From positions 20,738,269 through 20,802,268 of the forward strand of contig CM056566.1 in the NCBI GenBank assembly GCA_029721515.1: a stretch of 64,000 nt of DNA. Reading direction: 5' to 3'. Shown here one piece after another: positions 13,201 to 27,400 of the stretch (its first letter is position 1; every line of letters starts with the position of its first letter). This DNA is from Synanceia verrucosa (Eukaryota > Chordata > Actinopteri > Perciformes > Synanceiidae). The position numbers and the translations under genes were made by a program. The notes beneath the pieces were generated by a model. The model did not search any database. It saw only the letters and a list, made by a program, of their open reading frames with translations, and was not told the DNA's origin.

Positions 13201-16200
13201 GTAGAGGAAGAACTGAATGAATAAATGCAGAGTTTTCTTCAGAAATATGAGCTAATATGTGGAGAAAAGTGAGCTAGCTTATAAACTATGGACAAAGCTA
13301 GGACTAGCTAACAGGCTAATGTTCCAGAACTTTCCATCACATGAACCACTAACAGACCCACCTTACCTATGAAAGAACTGGTGACAAACTGTCCACTCTT
13401 CACTTCTTTCTCCTGTCTGAACTTTTTTACTTTTCTTTTTTTACTCCCTGACTTTTTAGACATCCTGTCGTCTCCTCCTCCACTAGCTAAGTAGCTATCT
13501 GTTAGCTCTCTGCAGGCTGTCTGACGGAGCAGCTGGACTGAACCATTTCACTAAATAGAGGGGGGAGGCTGAGAAATGTTTCTACAACAAATACACTTAG
13601 TGTTACTAATACATTATAAATAAAATATATGTGTGACTGTTAGTTTATGACTGCTTGTCATATTATTTTGTCAGTATTATAATTATATTAGGGGTCTCTC
13701 TGGACTCCTGTCAATCATGGACCCCTAGAATCCATGCTGACAGTATCTTTGAGTATTTGTAGTGCTTATAGGGTACTTTGGACGTTTTCTAGTGGGTATA
13801 TGGGGTATACCTGCATATCACATAGACTAGAGCTGGTATCCTCACCATGTTTTCTTATCTATCACCCTTTTAAGGCCTTTTGAAGCAGCTCTCGCTCATT
13901 TCTGCGTCTTATTATTGGCTGCTGCTGCTCTCTGTTTGCACTGCCGCAGATGGTCTGGGAGTTGACAGGTTTATAGGAAGGTATGAGGAGACGTTAAAGA
14001 GAAAAAAATCAAACTGAAGTAGAGGAAGCAAAAAAGAGCTAGCGGTGACCTGTCATTAACGCTGCCACAGCCTCTTTCCATATGCTTTTATGCCATGCTG
14101 TGTGTTAGATAAGCTTTGACTCACTCTGTTTGAATTTCTCGCATATCTCCATTTAGCCATGACAGGGGAAAAACGACTGTTAACAGATTGTGTGAATGAC
14201 GCCACGTCTCCTCACCTCATCTATGAAAGAACACGGAGGTGAGGTGCAAAGAGGAAGAGGGCTCGGCACTATTTTTTTTAGCTGGTGTAAAGTGTCAGTG
14301 ATGGGCTGCAGATCTTAAGGAGCACCATCTGCGTATGCCCTCGTTCTCATTTTGCTAATGTTGCCCTGTGAGCGTCTCGGTCCATGCATGTGTTCATACA
14401 TGTGTGCTTGGTGTCTTTGGAGAAGAGCTTCTCCGCTCCAGTCGGTGCTCGTTATCCTCTGAAACGAGGCTCTCGGCTTTAATATCCAAAGCGAAAAAAG
14501 AAAAAGAGTCATCAGAGCAGTGGACACAAGGTTAAAGCTGCAGTTGGTAACTTTAAGCAAAGATGATCAAAAGTTATTGTTTTTTTATGAATTGGTCACT
14601 GTATCCTGACAGTGGTGCATGGAAGAGATAATGTGAAAAATAACATTCCCTCATCATGGGCTTTGGAAGATTTTACCGAGCCTAACAGCCAATCAGAGCC
14701 GAGCTGTCTGGACAGCAGCTGTCAATCACTGCTCCCTCAACTCACAGTCAAACAATCTCCTCAAATGTCTTCAGAAATATATTCGACAGGGTTCCCACGG
14801 TTCTTTAAAAAGTCGTGAAAATAAATTGTGGGTAATTAAGATCTTAAATTGTCTTAAATTTGCCGTAAATTTTCTGATGGTGTGTTTAATGCCAATAGGA
14901 AAACACAGTATTCAGAGATTTACTGTGATTTTGTACATTATTTTGTTCACAAAGTTCACTTCTTTGTTCTTGAAAGTTGTGAAATTAAAGTTGTACAAAA
15001 AATTTAAGTGTTATACCTTCAATTTATATCGTTGTTGCAAGTGTTAAAGGGCTGAAAAAAATGTAATAAAAAATGATTATTGAAGATTAATCAGTTATTG
15101 GATTGATATCTGCATCAGCCTCAAAAACTCCATATAGGTCAGGCCCTACAATAAATCGGCTAATTTGGTCTCAGATTATATTTGTTGAGGTCTTAAAAAG
15201 GTCTAAAAAGTATTAAATTTGACTTTTAAAATGACAGTTTTATTTGAGTTTGGAGCTTCACAAGCAGTGATTGCCATCAGCGTTAGAGACTGCTCGCGGT
15301 GCTTGATTTCCCCAGATTCCCTGTATCGCACACTAGCGTCAAATTTACCAACTGCTGCTTTAACACACATCTCTTTCTATGTAGTTCCATTAACACGCTC
15401 ATGCTAAGCTACATATCCACAGTACGACCACATACAGTCGGAGACTACTGAGGGAGAGAAGTGGATGATCGCCCATGAAAATGAGAGTCAGTATGTGGGA
15501 ATGGTAGGAAAAAAAAGCTGGTCTCTATTAAACGTGGAGCCGGTTTCACAGCAATCAACACAGCTTAAATTTCCCTTCGATTTCCTGCGGCGCAGGACGG
15601 TCGCTAGGGATTGATTTGTGCTACCTAAACACACACACATTCATTTCTCTGTTCCCCGTCGCACAAACACTCAGTTTTCCTGCTGGATGCTGGGCTACTG
15701 CCCGGCCATTAACATCCAGCCGTATCATGTCCTCTGAATCCTCCTAATGCTCTGCTAATGCTCCCTAACAGCATTTAGCGGTAGACTAGATTGAAACATC
15801 AATTGTTGCTCCCGGATATGACTCTGACTTAGTTGGTATATCTGTGTGGACTTCCTATCATGATAAGATTGTGTGTGTTGGAGCATGGGTGGGGTGGCTG
15901 GAAGCAAAGATCCTCCAGAGTACGGACATTATTCATGAGTCTGGTGCTAAGTGCCTCATCCTTAATGGAGAACAAGGCGAGAGCATTCTCCATCTGCCTA
16001 CACATCTTCACATGCTCTATTTACATTTTGTCTTTCTTATTCAGAACAACCCACATTAAATGCATTAAAGTCCAATGAGTGAAATATGGAAGTGCTTCTC
16101 CTGGCTTTACAGCCTCTCATTCATATTGAATGAGCCTTCATAGAGAGGCAGATATTAATGTTTTAAAGGTGAGCTACATCAGGATCTCTGTTTATCAGGA

Positions 16201-19200
16201 TTATTATCCTGCTACTTCAAACATTTTAAAGAAATAGTCAAACACTTTGGGAAATGTATGATAAATGCTTTCTTGCTGAGAGTTAGATGAGATTGATACC
16301 ACTGTTTATGAAAGATGAAACCGGAGCCAGGGTTAGCTTAGCTTAGCATGAAGACTGTAAGCAGGGGGAAACTTCTAGACCAGGTTTTATTCCGTACAAA
16401 AAAAGTTTGGGTTTTGTGAAGTTATTGTGCTTCTGAGAAAATATCTGCACATAATTCTGTAAAACCCAAATGTAGTCTGGTTTTGAAGCTTTGAGGTCGG
16501 CAATTGATCCTGTTTCTTGAAGGTTCAGACAACATCGTGCTGCCGACCTGTCAATCACAAGTTAGCCACACTTAAAAGCTGTTTTATAAAACACAAAGTG
16601 TCTTGTTCCAGTTTTTTTTGTCCATTTTCAGTCATATTTCTAGACCCACAGAATATTTTGTACTATGACTCTGAAAACAGTGAATAGCTCAAATGAAAGA
16701 AGAGACTCTCTATTTCATCATGAAAAAAATGTTTGTTTTTACCTTGTTCCATTCTTGTTTTATCAGAGGTAGAGTAGAGGACACTTTCACCAAAATCACC
16801 ACTTTTTCTCCACATTCTGTTTGTTTTGCTCTCTAATCTCGATCGTCTCCACTTCCTGTTTTGATCTCTGTGGTGTATACCGTCTCTTTATGCTCTGACT
16901 ACATCTCCCAGAAGCCCCAGCATTACTCACAGGCTGTGTGAGACCATGATTGGCGACTCGCTTCCCTAAAAAACATTTTGACGTATTATTACGTTGATGG
17001 GAGGAAAAGGAGGAAAGTTTTTGCACCTTCTGTACAGTTGTTGCCTTCGTTTATCTGCCATATTGCACTGTTTTTGTCTGTTTTTTACCATATAATCAGA
17101 GTTATATGCATATTTATTCTTAGTCACTTTTTTCCTTCGGTTCTTATCTCTGCACCATGTTTGTATGTATATAGGTTTATGTCTAGACGTCATGCACCAA
17201 GTTAAATATCCTGTTTGTCAAACTGACTTGTTAATAAACTTGTTCCTGATTCTGATTCTTCTGCTGCTCTCATCTTCCTGCTCTGTTCATGTGCTGGGGA
17301 TAATAGAGGAGCTGGTTACATGTAGCAGGTGTTGTGTTCATGCTGTATGTGAGTCAGACCTGCACTCTGTGGTCCAGGATTTAGGTCTTTCTTAGCCTGG
17401 CTTTCTGTTGCTGGGATTCAGACCTGTGACATGGAGCTAAACTCTGCTTCTGTCTGTCAGATACGTAGGTTAGTAATTACGCCCACTGACATCTCATTAG
17501 GGCTTGATTCATTAGAACATTATACTTACATGGGGTGCGTCTCTTGCTGAATCATGCATCAGTGTCCAGTGTTTTGTGAAGAAAAAGAAACGTAGAAATC
17601 TGTGAAATGATGAATTTTAGGTGCAGTTATGCTGGGAACTTTTCCCTAACATTTGGCTGTAATACAGCGCCCACTGAGTGATTTTACCTGCTGTTATTAA
17701 AGAAGGAGAACACTGTCAGTCTGATACGTGTGTCGACTGTTTGTGTTTTTCAGTGTGCAAATTCAAAGCCCACAAACGCTGTGCTGTCAGAGCCACTAAC
17801 AACTGTAAATGGACCACCCTGGCGTCCATAGGGAAGGACATTATCGAGGACGAGGATGGGGTGAGTTTGCATGCATCTGACAGAGCACTGGCTCGTAGGG
17901 CTGGGGATCGCTCAGAATTTTTTGAGGGGGGGTTCTGATTTAAATTGTGAATTTGAGCATGGAAATGCCGACATTCATGTATAACTTGAATGCACCATGA
18001 AGCTAAACACACGCCGAGCTCCCAGTGCTGCTGCAGTGATATTAATCCTCTGTTTTAGCAGTGATGTTTGTCTCCTTATGCTGGAAAGTGGGGGGACGGA
18101 TCAGTGTCTCAGACATCTGAGAGCATGGTTCACAGACACTTAGGTATCAGAATTTGTCACTGAAACTATTAATCTTTTGATAGCTGATAGGATCAGAGCT
18201 TTTGGGTCGGTGCTACAAAAGTATAGCCGTTGCGTAGTCAGGACTACTTGTAGTAAACAAAAACACATTTAACGTAATAATGCCAAGTGTGTTAAATGTT
18301 TCAAACAATCTGACTATTCTGTGTCAGGAAAAAGAAGAGCGATTTGGAAGCAGGGGTTATTAAAGAGAGAAAAGTCCTTGAACATGACAGATGGAGGAGC
18401 AGACAGCGTGAAGTGTTTCCTGTCTCCTCAGCTGTGTGTGTGTTGAACCTACAGATTGCGATGCCTCATCAGTGGCTGGAAGGCAACCTGCCCGTCAGTG
18501 CCAAGTGTGCCGTGTGTGATAAGACATGTGGCAGCGTCCTGAGACTGCAGGACTGGCGCTGCCTCTGGTGCAAAGCTATGGTAAGACATAACGCTCAATA
18601 TCCTCCCCCTGCTAAATCACATTTAAACAGGATTAAAATGACACAAGATCATTCGAATGGACAATAAAAGGCACTGTCTCAGAGCTGAATGCGGCTCTTG
18701 AGTTTCAAAATGACTCAACTGTTTATGCTAATTGTTTTCAGCGTGTATGCTCCTAACTGAATCTCATTGTTTGGTGTGCCGGCAGCCACGGTTAGGACAA
18801 AACATTTCACAAACACAGACTGGTTATGTGCCCACAGATGGATCTGTTTTCCATTATCGTTCTGTTTATCGATCCATTTTTTTTTTACTCCTTATCGAAT
18901 AACTTCTCGCTTTGGTAAAAGTCATCTGGGCGACCTTTCTTAATCCCCTGCCACAGCAACGCTTGTTGTTACAGGCACTTTATCATTGTATTTTGCACTT
19001 TTATGATGTGTGGAAATGTGTGCACTCTGTACATTCATCAGTATGTGCTCAAAGAATGAGGTCAGCTGACTACCTGAATACACTGAATGAGCAGGTTATT
19101 CCATCAATGATGGCACGGCCATATTCCAAGATGACAATGACAGGATTCATGGGGCTCAAATAGTGAAAGAGTGGTTCATTTTCACCACAGAGTCCAGACC

Positions 19201-20872
19201 TTATAACCCCATTTACAATCTTTGGATGTGCTGCAGAAGGCTTTGTGCAGCATTCAGACTCTACCATCATCAATGCAAGATCTCGGTAAAAAATGAATGC
19301 AGCACTGGATGGAAATAAATCTTGTGACATTGCAGAAGCTTATCGAAACCAACGAAATATTAGAGTGTGTGACCTTTTTTTGGTGGTGACTTTTTTTTTG
19401 GCCAGGCAGTGTATATACTGCATATATTTTTATATTTGTAGTCAACTATATATGATAGAGCTCCTGACATCATGTGACTCCACTTGTCTGCGCCTCCATA
19501 TTGGCAGGAAAATCCAGTGATGATGTCAGAGTTTTAAATCACAAGATATGACTATATGCACAATAAACTAGAGAGACTAAATATCGCAAAATCCAAGCCA
19601 TAATACATTGGTCTAATGTGTGTTTAATGAAAGTACAACCGTTCAGAATCGTAATAAAAGCATGTAAAATAAATCAGATGAACATTGGATTCTGTACCTG
19701 ATATAAAGTGGTCGCTCTGTTTTCTTATGGTCGCTTCCTGCTCGTTTTATGGCAGTTATCATCTCTGTCTTCGTTCAGGATCTTTGATAATCCAGTAAAA
19801 TTATCTTCTCTTTGCTCGTCCTCAGCTGTTCTGGCATCCTGGAGCACAGCAGCTATCCCCCATATATCTCTGAGAAACGTTTACAAGTGTTTAACTAAGA
19901 GCGGTGAGATCCCTGGCAGTAGTTTGAACAGAGCGCCTCCCTGCCAATATGGCGGCGTTTTGATTTTGACTGTTGCATGCTGGGATTGTGTGACGTCAAC
20001 TACCAGATCTCTATGGCATTAAAAAAATGACAGAAAGTACAATCAGTAGACACAATCAGATTAAGTGGAATTAAATGGAAAAAATAGTGGAAGCGGTAAT
20101 GACTTTTGTAGCCACACTTTCTTTTATTTCTTTCCAGGAGCTAATATTACTTTACATACGCATTGTTAGCCACATTTTCCACTGTGTCCTTCATCCAGAT
20201 GTTGAATTAACCATTAAAATATGACGTGTTCGCTGTTGTTCTTCCAGGTGCACACAGCCTGTATGGACCTGTACCCTCGCAAGTGTCCTCTCGGTCAGTG
20301 CAAAGTCTCCATCATTCCCCCTACGGCGCTCAACAGCATCGACTCCGACGGTAGGCGATCCTCCCACCACGACTCTCGCTGACTCACTCAAAAGGCTGAT
20401 GACAGACAGCGCCTCTGAGCAATCATCACGTTTCAGAGACGAACAAATGAGATTTCTGCCCATTTAGTCGGCTCGTGTCGTCTCTCTGAACTTTGACGTT
20501 CTGCTCATCAGCCTCTTTTTCCCACCACCTGCTTTACTCCTGTAACCTGCTCAGATATATGCTGCAAAACAGAAGGAAAAACACAGTGTCATTAAATCCA
20601 CACGTGCTTACCAGCTACTCTTCAAGGTTACCAATTTAACTCTCCCTCTGGATTAATGGTGTCTGTCTATCTATATATCTGTCTCTATCTAGCTTCCTGT
20701 TACACATTGGAGATAGGCACGAGGCGCTGGTACGTGTTCCAGGAAATTGCCACTTTCTTGTACAGCGAGGTGGTTAAAAATAGCCGGACACACCTTTCTG
20801 AGGGCTTAAAATACACCGGCATCTTGGGGCAAGATGTGTGTGACATGAGAGCATAATTGGATGCTTCCTAAG

Positions 20873-20914
<42 letters not shown>

Positions 20915-21022
20915 TCTGGTCATGTCGCATTTCTTGCAAGTGCTGGAACACTCAGACATGACAGAAGAAGATGAAGAGCTGTGCAGATGGCTGCAAAGCA
21001 CCCTGAGGCTCAGCTCTGGGCT

Positions 21023-21063
<41 letters not shown>

Positions 21064-21399
21064 TTCCAGAGCCCACATTAAACCCATTTTAGATGGAGAT
21101 CAGCACCTGTGAGACACGCTCAGATAAGCATGTGTCATTGAATTAGTGTTTCATACGCAGTAAACACTAACTGGTCGGGAAAGGGAGGATGGGGTATCTA
21201 GATGTAAAGAAAAGCTGAAAAATCTCCCTCTCTGTGTCCTTCATTCGCTCTGGACCCCCCTCTCGCCCAAATGCAGGCTGGGTAGAGTTTGGTTGTAATT
21301 GGCTGAAGACTGTAGCACGTGTTGGAGCGTTGTGACTCCCCTCCCTTCCTCTCCTCGTCTCCTCCATCCTCACTCAATCCATCCATTACTGACAGCATC

Positions 21400-21453
<54 letters not shown>

Positions 21454-24400
21454 GGAAAAAAGTGAAGGAGGAAAACAGGGAGTGCCAGTCAGGAGTAGAT
21501 AGATAGCAGCGCTGCACACATTATTAAGTGGAAGCCCTAATATGAGCAGAGCTGTCCACACAGTGGGGTGCACAGATTACTGCGCAAGCACAGAAACCTC
21601 TTGTTGTGTTTCCTCCCACAGATTAGTGTGTGTGTCCTCTGCTAGGAAGCTAAACACGTGTTTTTGGCATGTGCCGCCATGCGCTCCCCATGCATTATTG
21701 TGCTCAGAGTGAGCACGCACCGACACTGACATGCTAATGATGACAGAGCTGCAACAGCTGCATGCAGCAGTGCCGCTCCAGTTTGAGCTTTTTACTGGTA
21801 ACAGGATCACGAGTCACAAATTTACCTCCAGGGTAAAACACACAGTCATGCTACAAGGAGAAGTGTGTAGCATTCAGGAGGTCTACTGGGAGAAAGTGAA
21901 TATAATGTTTAGATGTTTTCTTTAGTTATGCCACACACTGCACCTTTAACGTCACAGTGTGGACAGTTAATGTGGATGACTTGTGATAAATATCAATGAA
22001 GAATATCCTGGACAGAGTTCACAAGCATACAAGAGACACAACGATGTAATCAGATAGTGCCAAAAAATATTTGTCTTTGTGTCTAGTGCAGGGTTGGGCA
22101 AATCTTTAGTTTTTAAATTTATATATTATACATACTGTACATGTCCAGGATATATCAGTGCTGTGTGTCTGAAAGAATGTCTCTGTCACTTTTCGTCCAT
22201 TTCACATCACAAATTTTAAATAAATACATTTTTAATTTATGCATTCACTGGACTTTGGACTTTTTTTTAATTACTTTGAGATTTTGTAATGAAAAGTGCT
22301 TTAGAAATAAAATTTATTATTTATTATTATTAACGATGCTCTTTGGTGGATTATTAGTTTGCTGAATTCCAGGAGAAGCTTGGACAGATTCAGAAAAGAT
22401 GGTTAATCTGATGTTATCAGCATGTTTGAGCCGTAGTTACTACTTTTGTTAGTTTCCTTGATTTTTTGAGTGGAGTTCTGCTTCATGACCTGTTTTAATC
22501 TTCCATATTTCAGGCAGTTTGTCCCAGTGGAGTTACCATCGTCATGCTGTATTTGTTTCATTCAGGAGATATTCACTTTCCCTTTGTCTGGTGCCTTTTC
22601 TCCTCAGGCTTCTGGAAGGCCACCTGTCCCCCATCATGTGCCAGTCCTCTCCTGGTCTTTGTCAACTCCAAAAGTGGCGACAACCAGGGAGTGAAATTCC
22701 TGCGACGCTTCAAGCAGCTCCTCAACCCGGCTCAGGTCTTTGACCTGGTGAACGGGGGGCCGCACCTCGGGTAAGAAAAGAACACAAAACAAGCATGAAT
22801 ATGAAATCTGAGCCTGCAGAGTGAGTGAATGAATGAATGAGTGTGCTTTTGTCAGTCTGCGCCTGTTTCAGAAGTTTGATAACTTCCGGATCCTGGTGTG
22901 CGGAGGCGATGGGAGCGTTGGCTGGGTCCTCTCAGAGATTGATAAACTCAATCTACACAAACAGGTACTGAGGTAACTGTGGCATTATGAGGACAAAAAC
23001 AGCACTTTAAACTTTACATATTATTTTTAAAAATAATACCATCACAAACATGTTAGACAATCTGACAACACTCAGCATCATTTTGAAGTAAACTAGTTAA
23101 CAAACAGCAAAATGACCGTTAATAATGTCCACTAACTATTAGTAAGATTACAATTTATGTTATTTTAACAGCACTAAACTACTGAATATGTAAATATTTG
23201 TTATTTATAACATATTATTGCTTTGTAGAGCATATATAAACACATATTTTCTACACTTTATTCATGATTAATTGTTGGTTTGTCAACAGTATTTTGATGG
23301 TAATTACAATAACTTGTTAAATAGACACTTTATAATGCATCCATGGACACAGTAAATAGGTAATGTGTGCAACAATAAACTGTTAATAAATACTTTACTA
23401 ATGTAATCAGAATTTAATTATCATTGTCTCTTTTCAGCAGTGATACAATAGAATTTATTAACTATTTATTAGTTAAACTGGTAATCAAACAGAAATTATT
23501 TGATTACTAGTAATAAGTACCAGTAAGAGTCTCTGGTCGTTTTTTTTTTTTGCTCCACTGTGGTCTAATTTTTTACGGCAGCATAAAGTCCTGCACCTCT
23601 ACAGATTCAGGACAACCATGCCTATAGGCTGATGTCACTCAGTTATGTCTTCATGCAGGGTAACAGCATTTTAAAGCTCGAAGTCTTTAGAAAAAAGCAA
23701 AACAGAAATTGAATTTCTCCACCTTTTTTGTAAATGACACTCATTTAAAACTGTTTGTTAACAATAAAATAACCATTGACTATTGATGTTTAATTTACCA
23801 TGTATGATGTGATGTGTCTTTGCTCCTGGCCGGCCACACACAGGCCTCATTTTGGCTGTTTTTCCTGATGCTGATGTTTCAGTGCCAGCTGGGGGTGTTG
23901 CCCTTGGGCACGGGTAACGACCTGGCCCGGGTGCTGGGCTGGGGCCCTTCCTGCGACGACGACACCCAGCTGCCTCAGATCCTGGAGAAGCTGGAAAGGG
24001 CCAGCACCAAGATGCTGGACCGCTGGAGCATCATGACCTATGAGATTAAGATCCCACCCAAACACAGCTGCCACGCCACGCCTGAGGAAGCCGACGACTG
24101 CCAGGTACTCACAGGAGCTGACAGATATTCACATGCATCAGTGGACACAGTCAAACCCAGCAGGGATCTCAGACGGAGGGAGTAGGAGCCTGGAGGTAGC
24201 TTAGCTTAGCATAGCTGCAAATAATGGCTGGCATTTTCACATCAGCTTTGCTTCAAAATAAAAAAAAGTGTTCTCCACGTTTCATGAACTGATGAGAGAA
24301 ATCTATAAACTACAACAAACAGTGTGAACAAACACTCATGCACGATCTGAACGTTGTTTCTGTGTTTGCCTTCGTTCCAGTTTCACATTTCAGCCTATGA

Positions 24401-27400
24401 AGACTCTGTAGCAGCTCACCTCACAAAGATCCTCAACTCTGAGCAGAACTCAGTGGTGCTCTCCTCCGCCAAGTACGTGTTTGTATTACTGTACTGAAAG
24501 ATGTACAGGTGTGTCAAATAATGGTACAGTTCTTATTTATATGTGGTATATTGTTCAAGTCGTCTCATACCTGTGAACAATACAAGGAGATTTACTGCTC
24601 TCTGTACGCACAGAAAAAAAAAAACAAGTTATTAAACACATGAACAAGGATTTATTTATTCACTTCCCCTGTAAGTAGTCATGTAATAAGTGGCATAATT
24701 TACAGCGAGCAGGTGAGAGAGTGCTGCTAATTGGTTGGGCCCTACAGTAAATTCACTATTTTCTACCAAATTTACTACCATTTTTATGACATTTTTGGGT
24801 CTTGAATTATGTGTTGAAGTCTTAAAAAGTATTAAATTTGACTTTTAAAATGGTGCAAGAATACCCACTCGCTGTACATTATGTCTTAAATATAAAACAA
24901 CAACACAATGAAATGAAAACTGTGAGACAACAGTGCAGTGGAATATATTTTGAATGATCAACATAATAATAATAATAACATTTATTTAAAGGCAGGATAA
25001 CATAGAGAACAATAAAAATATTCACAAAAAAAAAGGTAAGATCAGAGAGAGCAGTTCATATGAGGAGCAATAAACATGATTAAACAGGTAGCTTTGGATC
25101 CACATTTGAAAAGAGGGCATGAGGTGGTATTTGGGAGCTATCATTAATGGTAATGATCAGAACAGATGAATAATAAAGCTGCAGGATTAGAAATGAGAAA
25201 GTACAGCACAGAAGAGAGAAAAGTGTGTGGATCATCAGTCTTTACTTTAGCCTTCAGAGCTCAGATTAATTAATCTATATTGTAAATAATATCACCAAAA
25301 GAAATGTTTTTTCATGTTGTTTTAGGATCCTGTGTGAAACGGTGAAGGATTTTGTTGCCAAAGTGGGGAAAGCCTATGAAAAAAGTCCAGAGAACACAGA
25401 GGAGTGTGACACCATGTCTGTCAAAGTAAGCCTTGTGGTTAACGTCCGTCAGTCCATGCCTGTGCTGAAAGGACCCTTCATTGTTTATATCTTCTTTCCT
25501 CTCGGCTCTTCCTCTCCTCCAGTGTGCCACCCTGAACGAGAAGCTGGACTCTCTCCTCCAGACGCTCAACTCGGAGTGCCAGGCTCTGCCTTCACTGCCC
25601 CACTCCACGCCTCCCATCGTGGAGGAGGAGCAGGAGGAGGAGGAGGAGGAGGAGGCCAGCGAGGAGAGCCTGACGGAGCTGAAGGAGAAGATGGAGGAGG
25701 AGGAGACGGAGAAAGGAGGAGGTGGTGCTCCACACCAGCTGTTCAAGAGCAGGGAGCAGATGATGCTCAGAGCCAACAGCCTGAAGAAAGCCCTGCGACA
25801 GATCATAGAGCAGGCCGAGAGAGGTAAGAGGTCAACGTGAAGAACCCACTGAGCCAGCACTTTGTGTTTCACAGAGGAATTAAGCCACGTTTAAAGAAAG
25901 AATTCCCTTTGACAAAAGAGGGTTCCACCATATTTACATTCTTCAAGGTTATTATTGGGTTATTAGGCTTTTTGCTTTTATTTGATAGTGATTCATCCAT
26001 CCATCTATCCCTCTATGCATTTACAGTATATCTATCTATCTATCTCTTCATCTATCTATCTATCTACAGTATATATCTATCTATCTATAGTATATATCGA
26101 TCTATCTACAGTATCTATCTATCTATAAATCTATCTATCTATCTATAGTATATATATGTTTATCTATCTATCTCTTCATCTATCTATCTATCTATAGTAT
26201 ATATCTGTTTATCTATCTATCTATCTATCTCTTCATCTATCTATCTATCTATAGTATAAATCTGTTTATCTATAAATCAATCTATCTATCTATCTACAGT
26301 ATCTATCTATCTATAAATCTATCTATCTATCTCTTCATCTATCTATCTATCTATAGTATATATCTGTTTATCTATCTATCTATCTATCTGTTCATCTATC
26401 TATCTATCTATAGTATAAATCTGTTTATCTATAAATCAATCTATCTATCTACAGTATCTATCTATCTATAAATCTATCTATCTATCTATAGTATATATAT
26501 GTTTATCTATCTATCTCTTCATCTATCTATCTATCTATAGTATATATCTGTTTATCTATCTATCTATCTATCTCTTCATCTATCTATCTATCTATAGTAT
26601 AAATCTGTTTATCTATAAATCAATCTATCTATCTATCTACAGTATCTATCTATCTATAAATCTATCTATCTATCTCTTCATCTATCTATCTATCTATCTA
26701 TAGTATATATCGATCTATCTACAGTATCTATCTATGTATCTATCTATCTATCTATCTATAGTATAAATCTCTTTATCTATAAATCTATCTATCTATCTAT
26801 CATAGTATAAATCTCTTTATCTATAAATCTATCTATCTATCTATAAATCTATCTATCTATCTATCTATCTATAAATCTATCTATCTATCTATAGTATAAA
26901 TCTGTTTATCTATAAATCTATCTATAAATCTATCTATCTATCTATCCATAGTATAAATCTCTTTATCTATAAATCTATCTATCTATCTATAAATCTATCT
27001 ATCTATCTATAGTATAAATCTGTTTATCTGTAAATCTATCTATAAATCTATCTATCTATCTATCCATAGTATAAATCTCTTTATCTATAAATCTATCTAT
27101 CTATCTATAAATCTATCTATCTGTCTATAGTATAAATCTGTTTATCTATAAATGTATCTATCTGTCTATAGTATAAATCTGTTTATCTATAACTGTATCT
27201 ATCTGTCTATAGTATAATATCTGTTTATCTATAAATCTATCTATCTATCTATCTATCTATAGTATAAATCTGTTTATCTATCTATAAATCTATCTATCTA
27301 TCTATCTATAGTATAAATCTGTTTATCTATCTATAAATCTATCTATCTATCTATCTATAGTATAAATCTGTTTATCTATCTATAAATCTATCTATCTATA

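Larger units (their letters stand above)
12929..17753 (+). other. dgkh intron 3 (4.8 kb)
   Basis: Holds the left arm of a long-distance inverted repeat (13,117-13,483), family B copy (14,789-15,232), a common teleost 'gcttagcttagcat' repeat (about 16,230-16,400), family A copy 2 (16,584-17,001) and a possible LINE tail (about 17,020-17,262). Confidence 0.7.
20351..22607 (+). other. dgkh intron 6 (2.3 kb)
   Basis: Holds (CA)n at 20,878-20,912, (GT)n at 21,025-21,061, (GA)n at 21,403-21,450 and an inverted copy of family C at 22,320-22,500. Confidence 0.7.

Noticed and set aside
25312..25872. 186-residue frame on the - strand, Ser-rich
   Set aside because: Antisense of the dgkh acidic linker exon (GAG repeat read as CTC/Ser codons).
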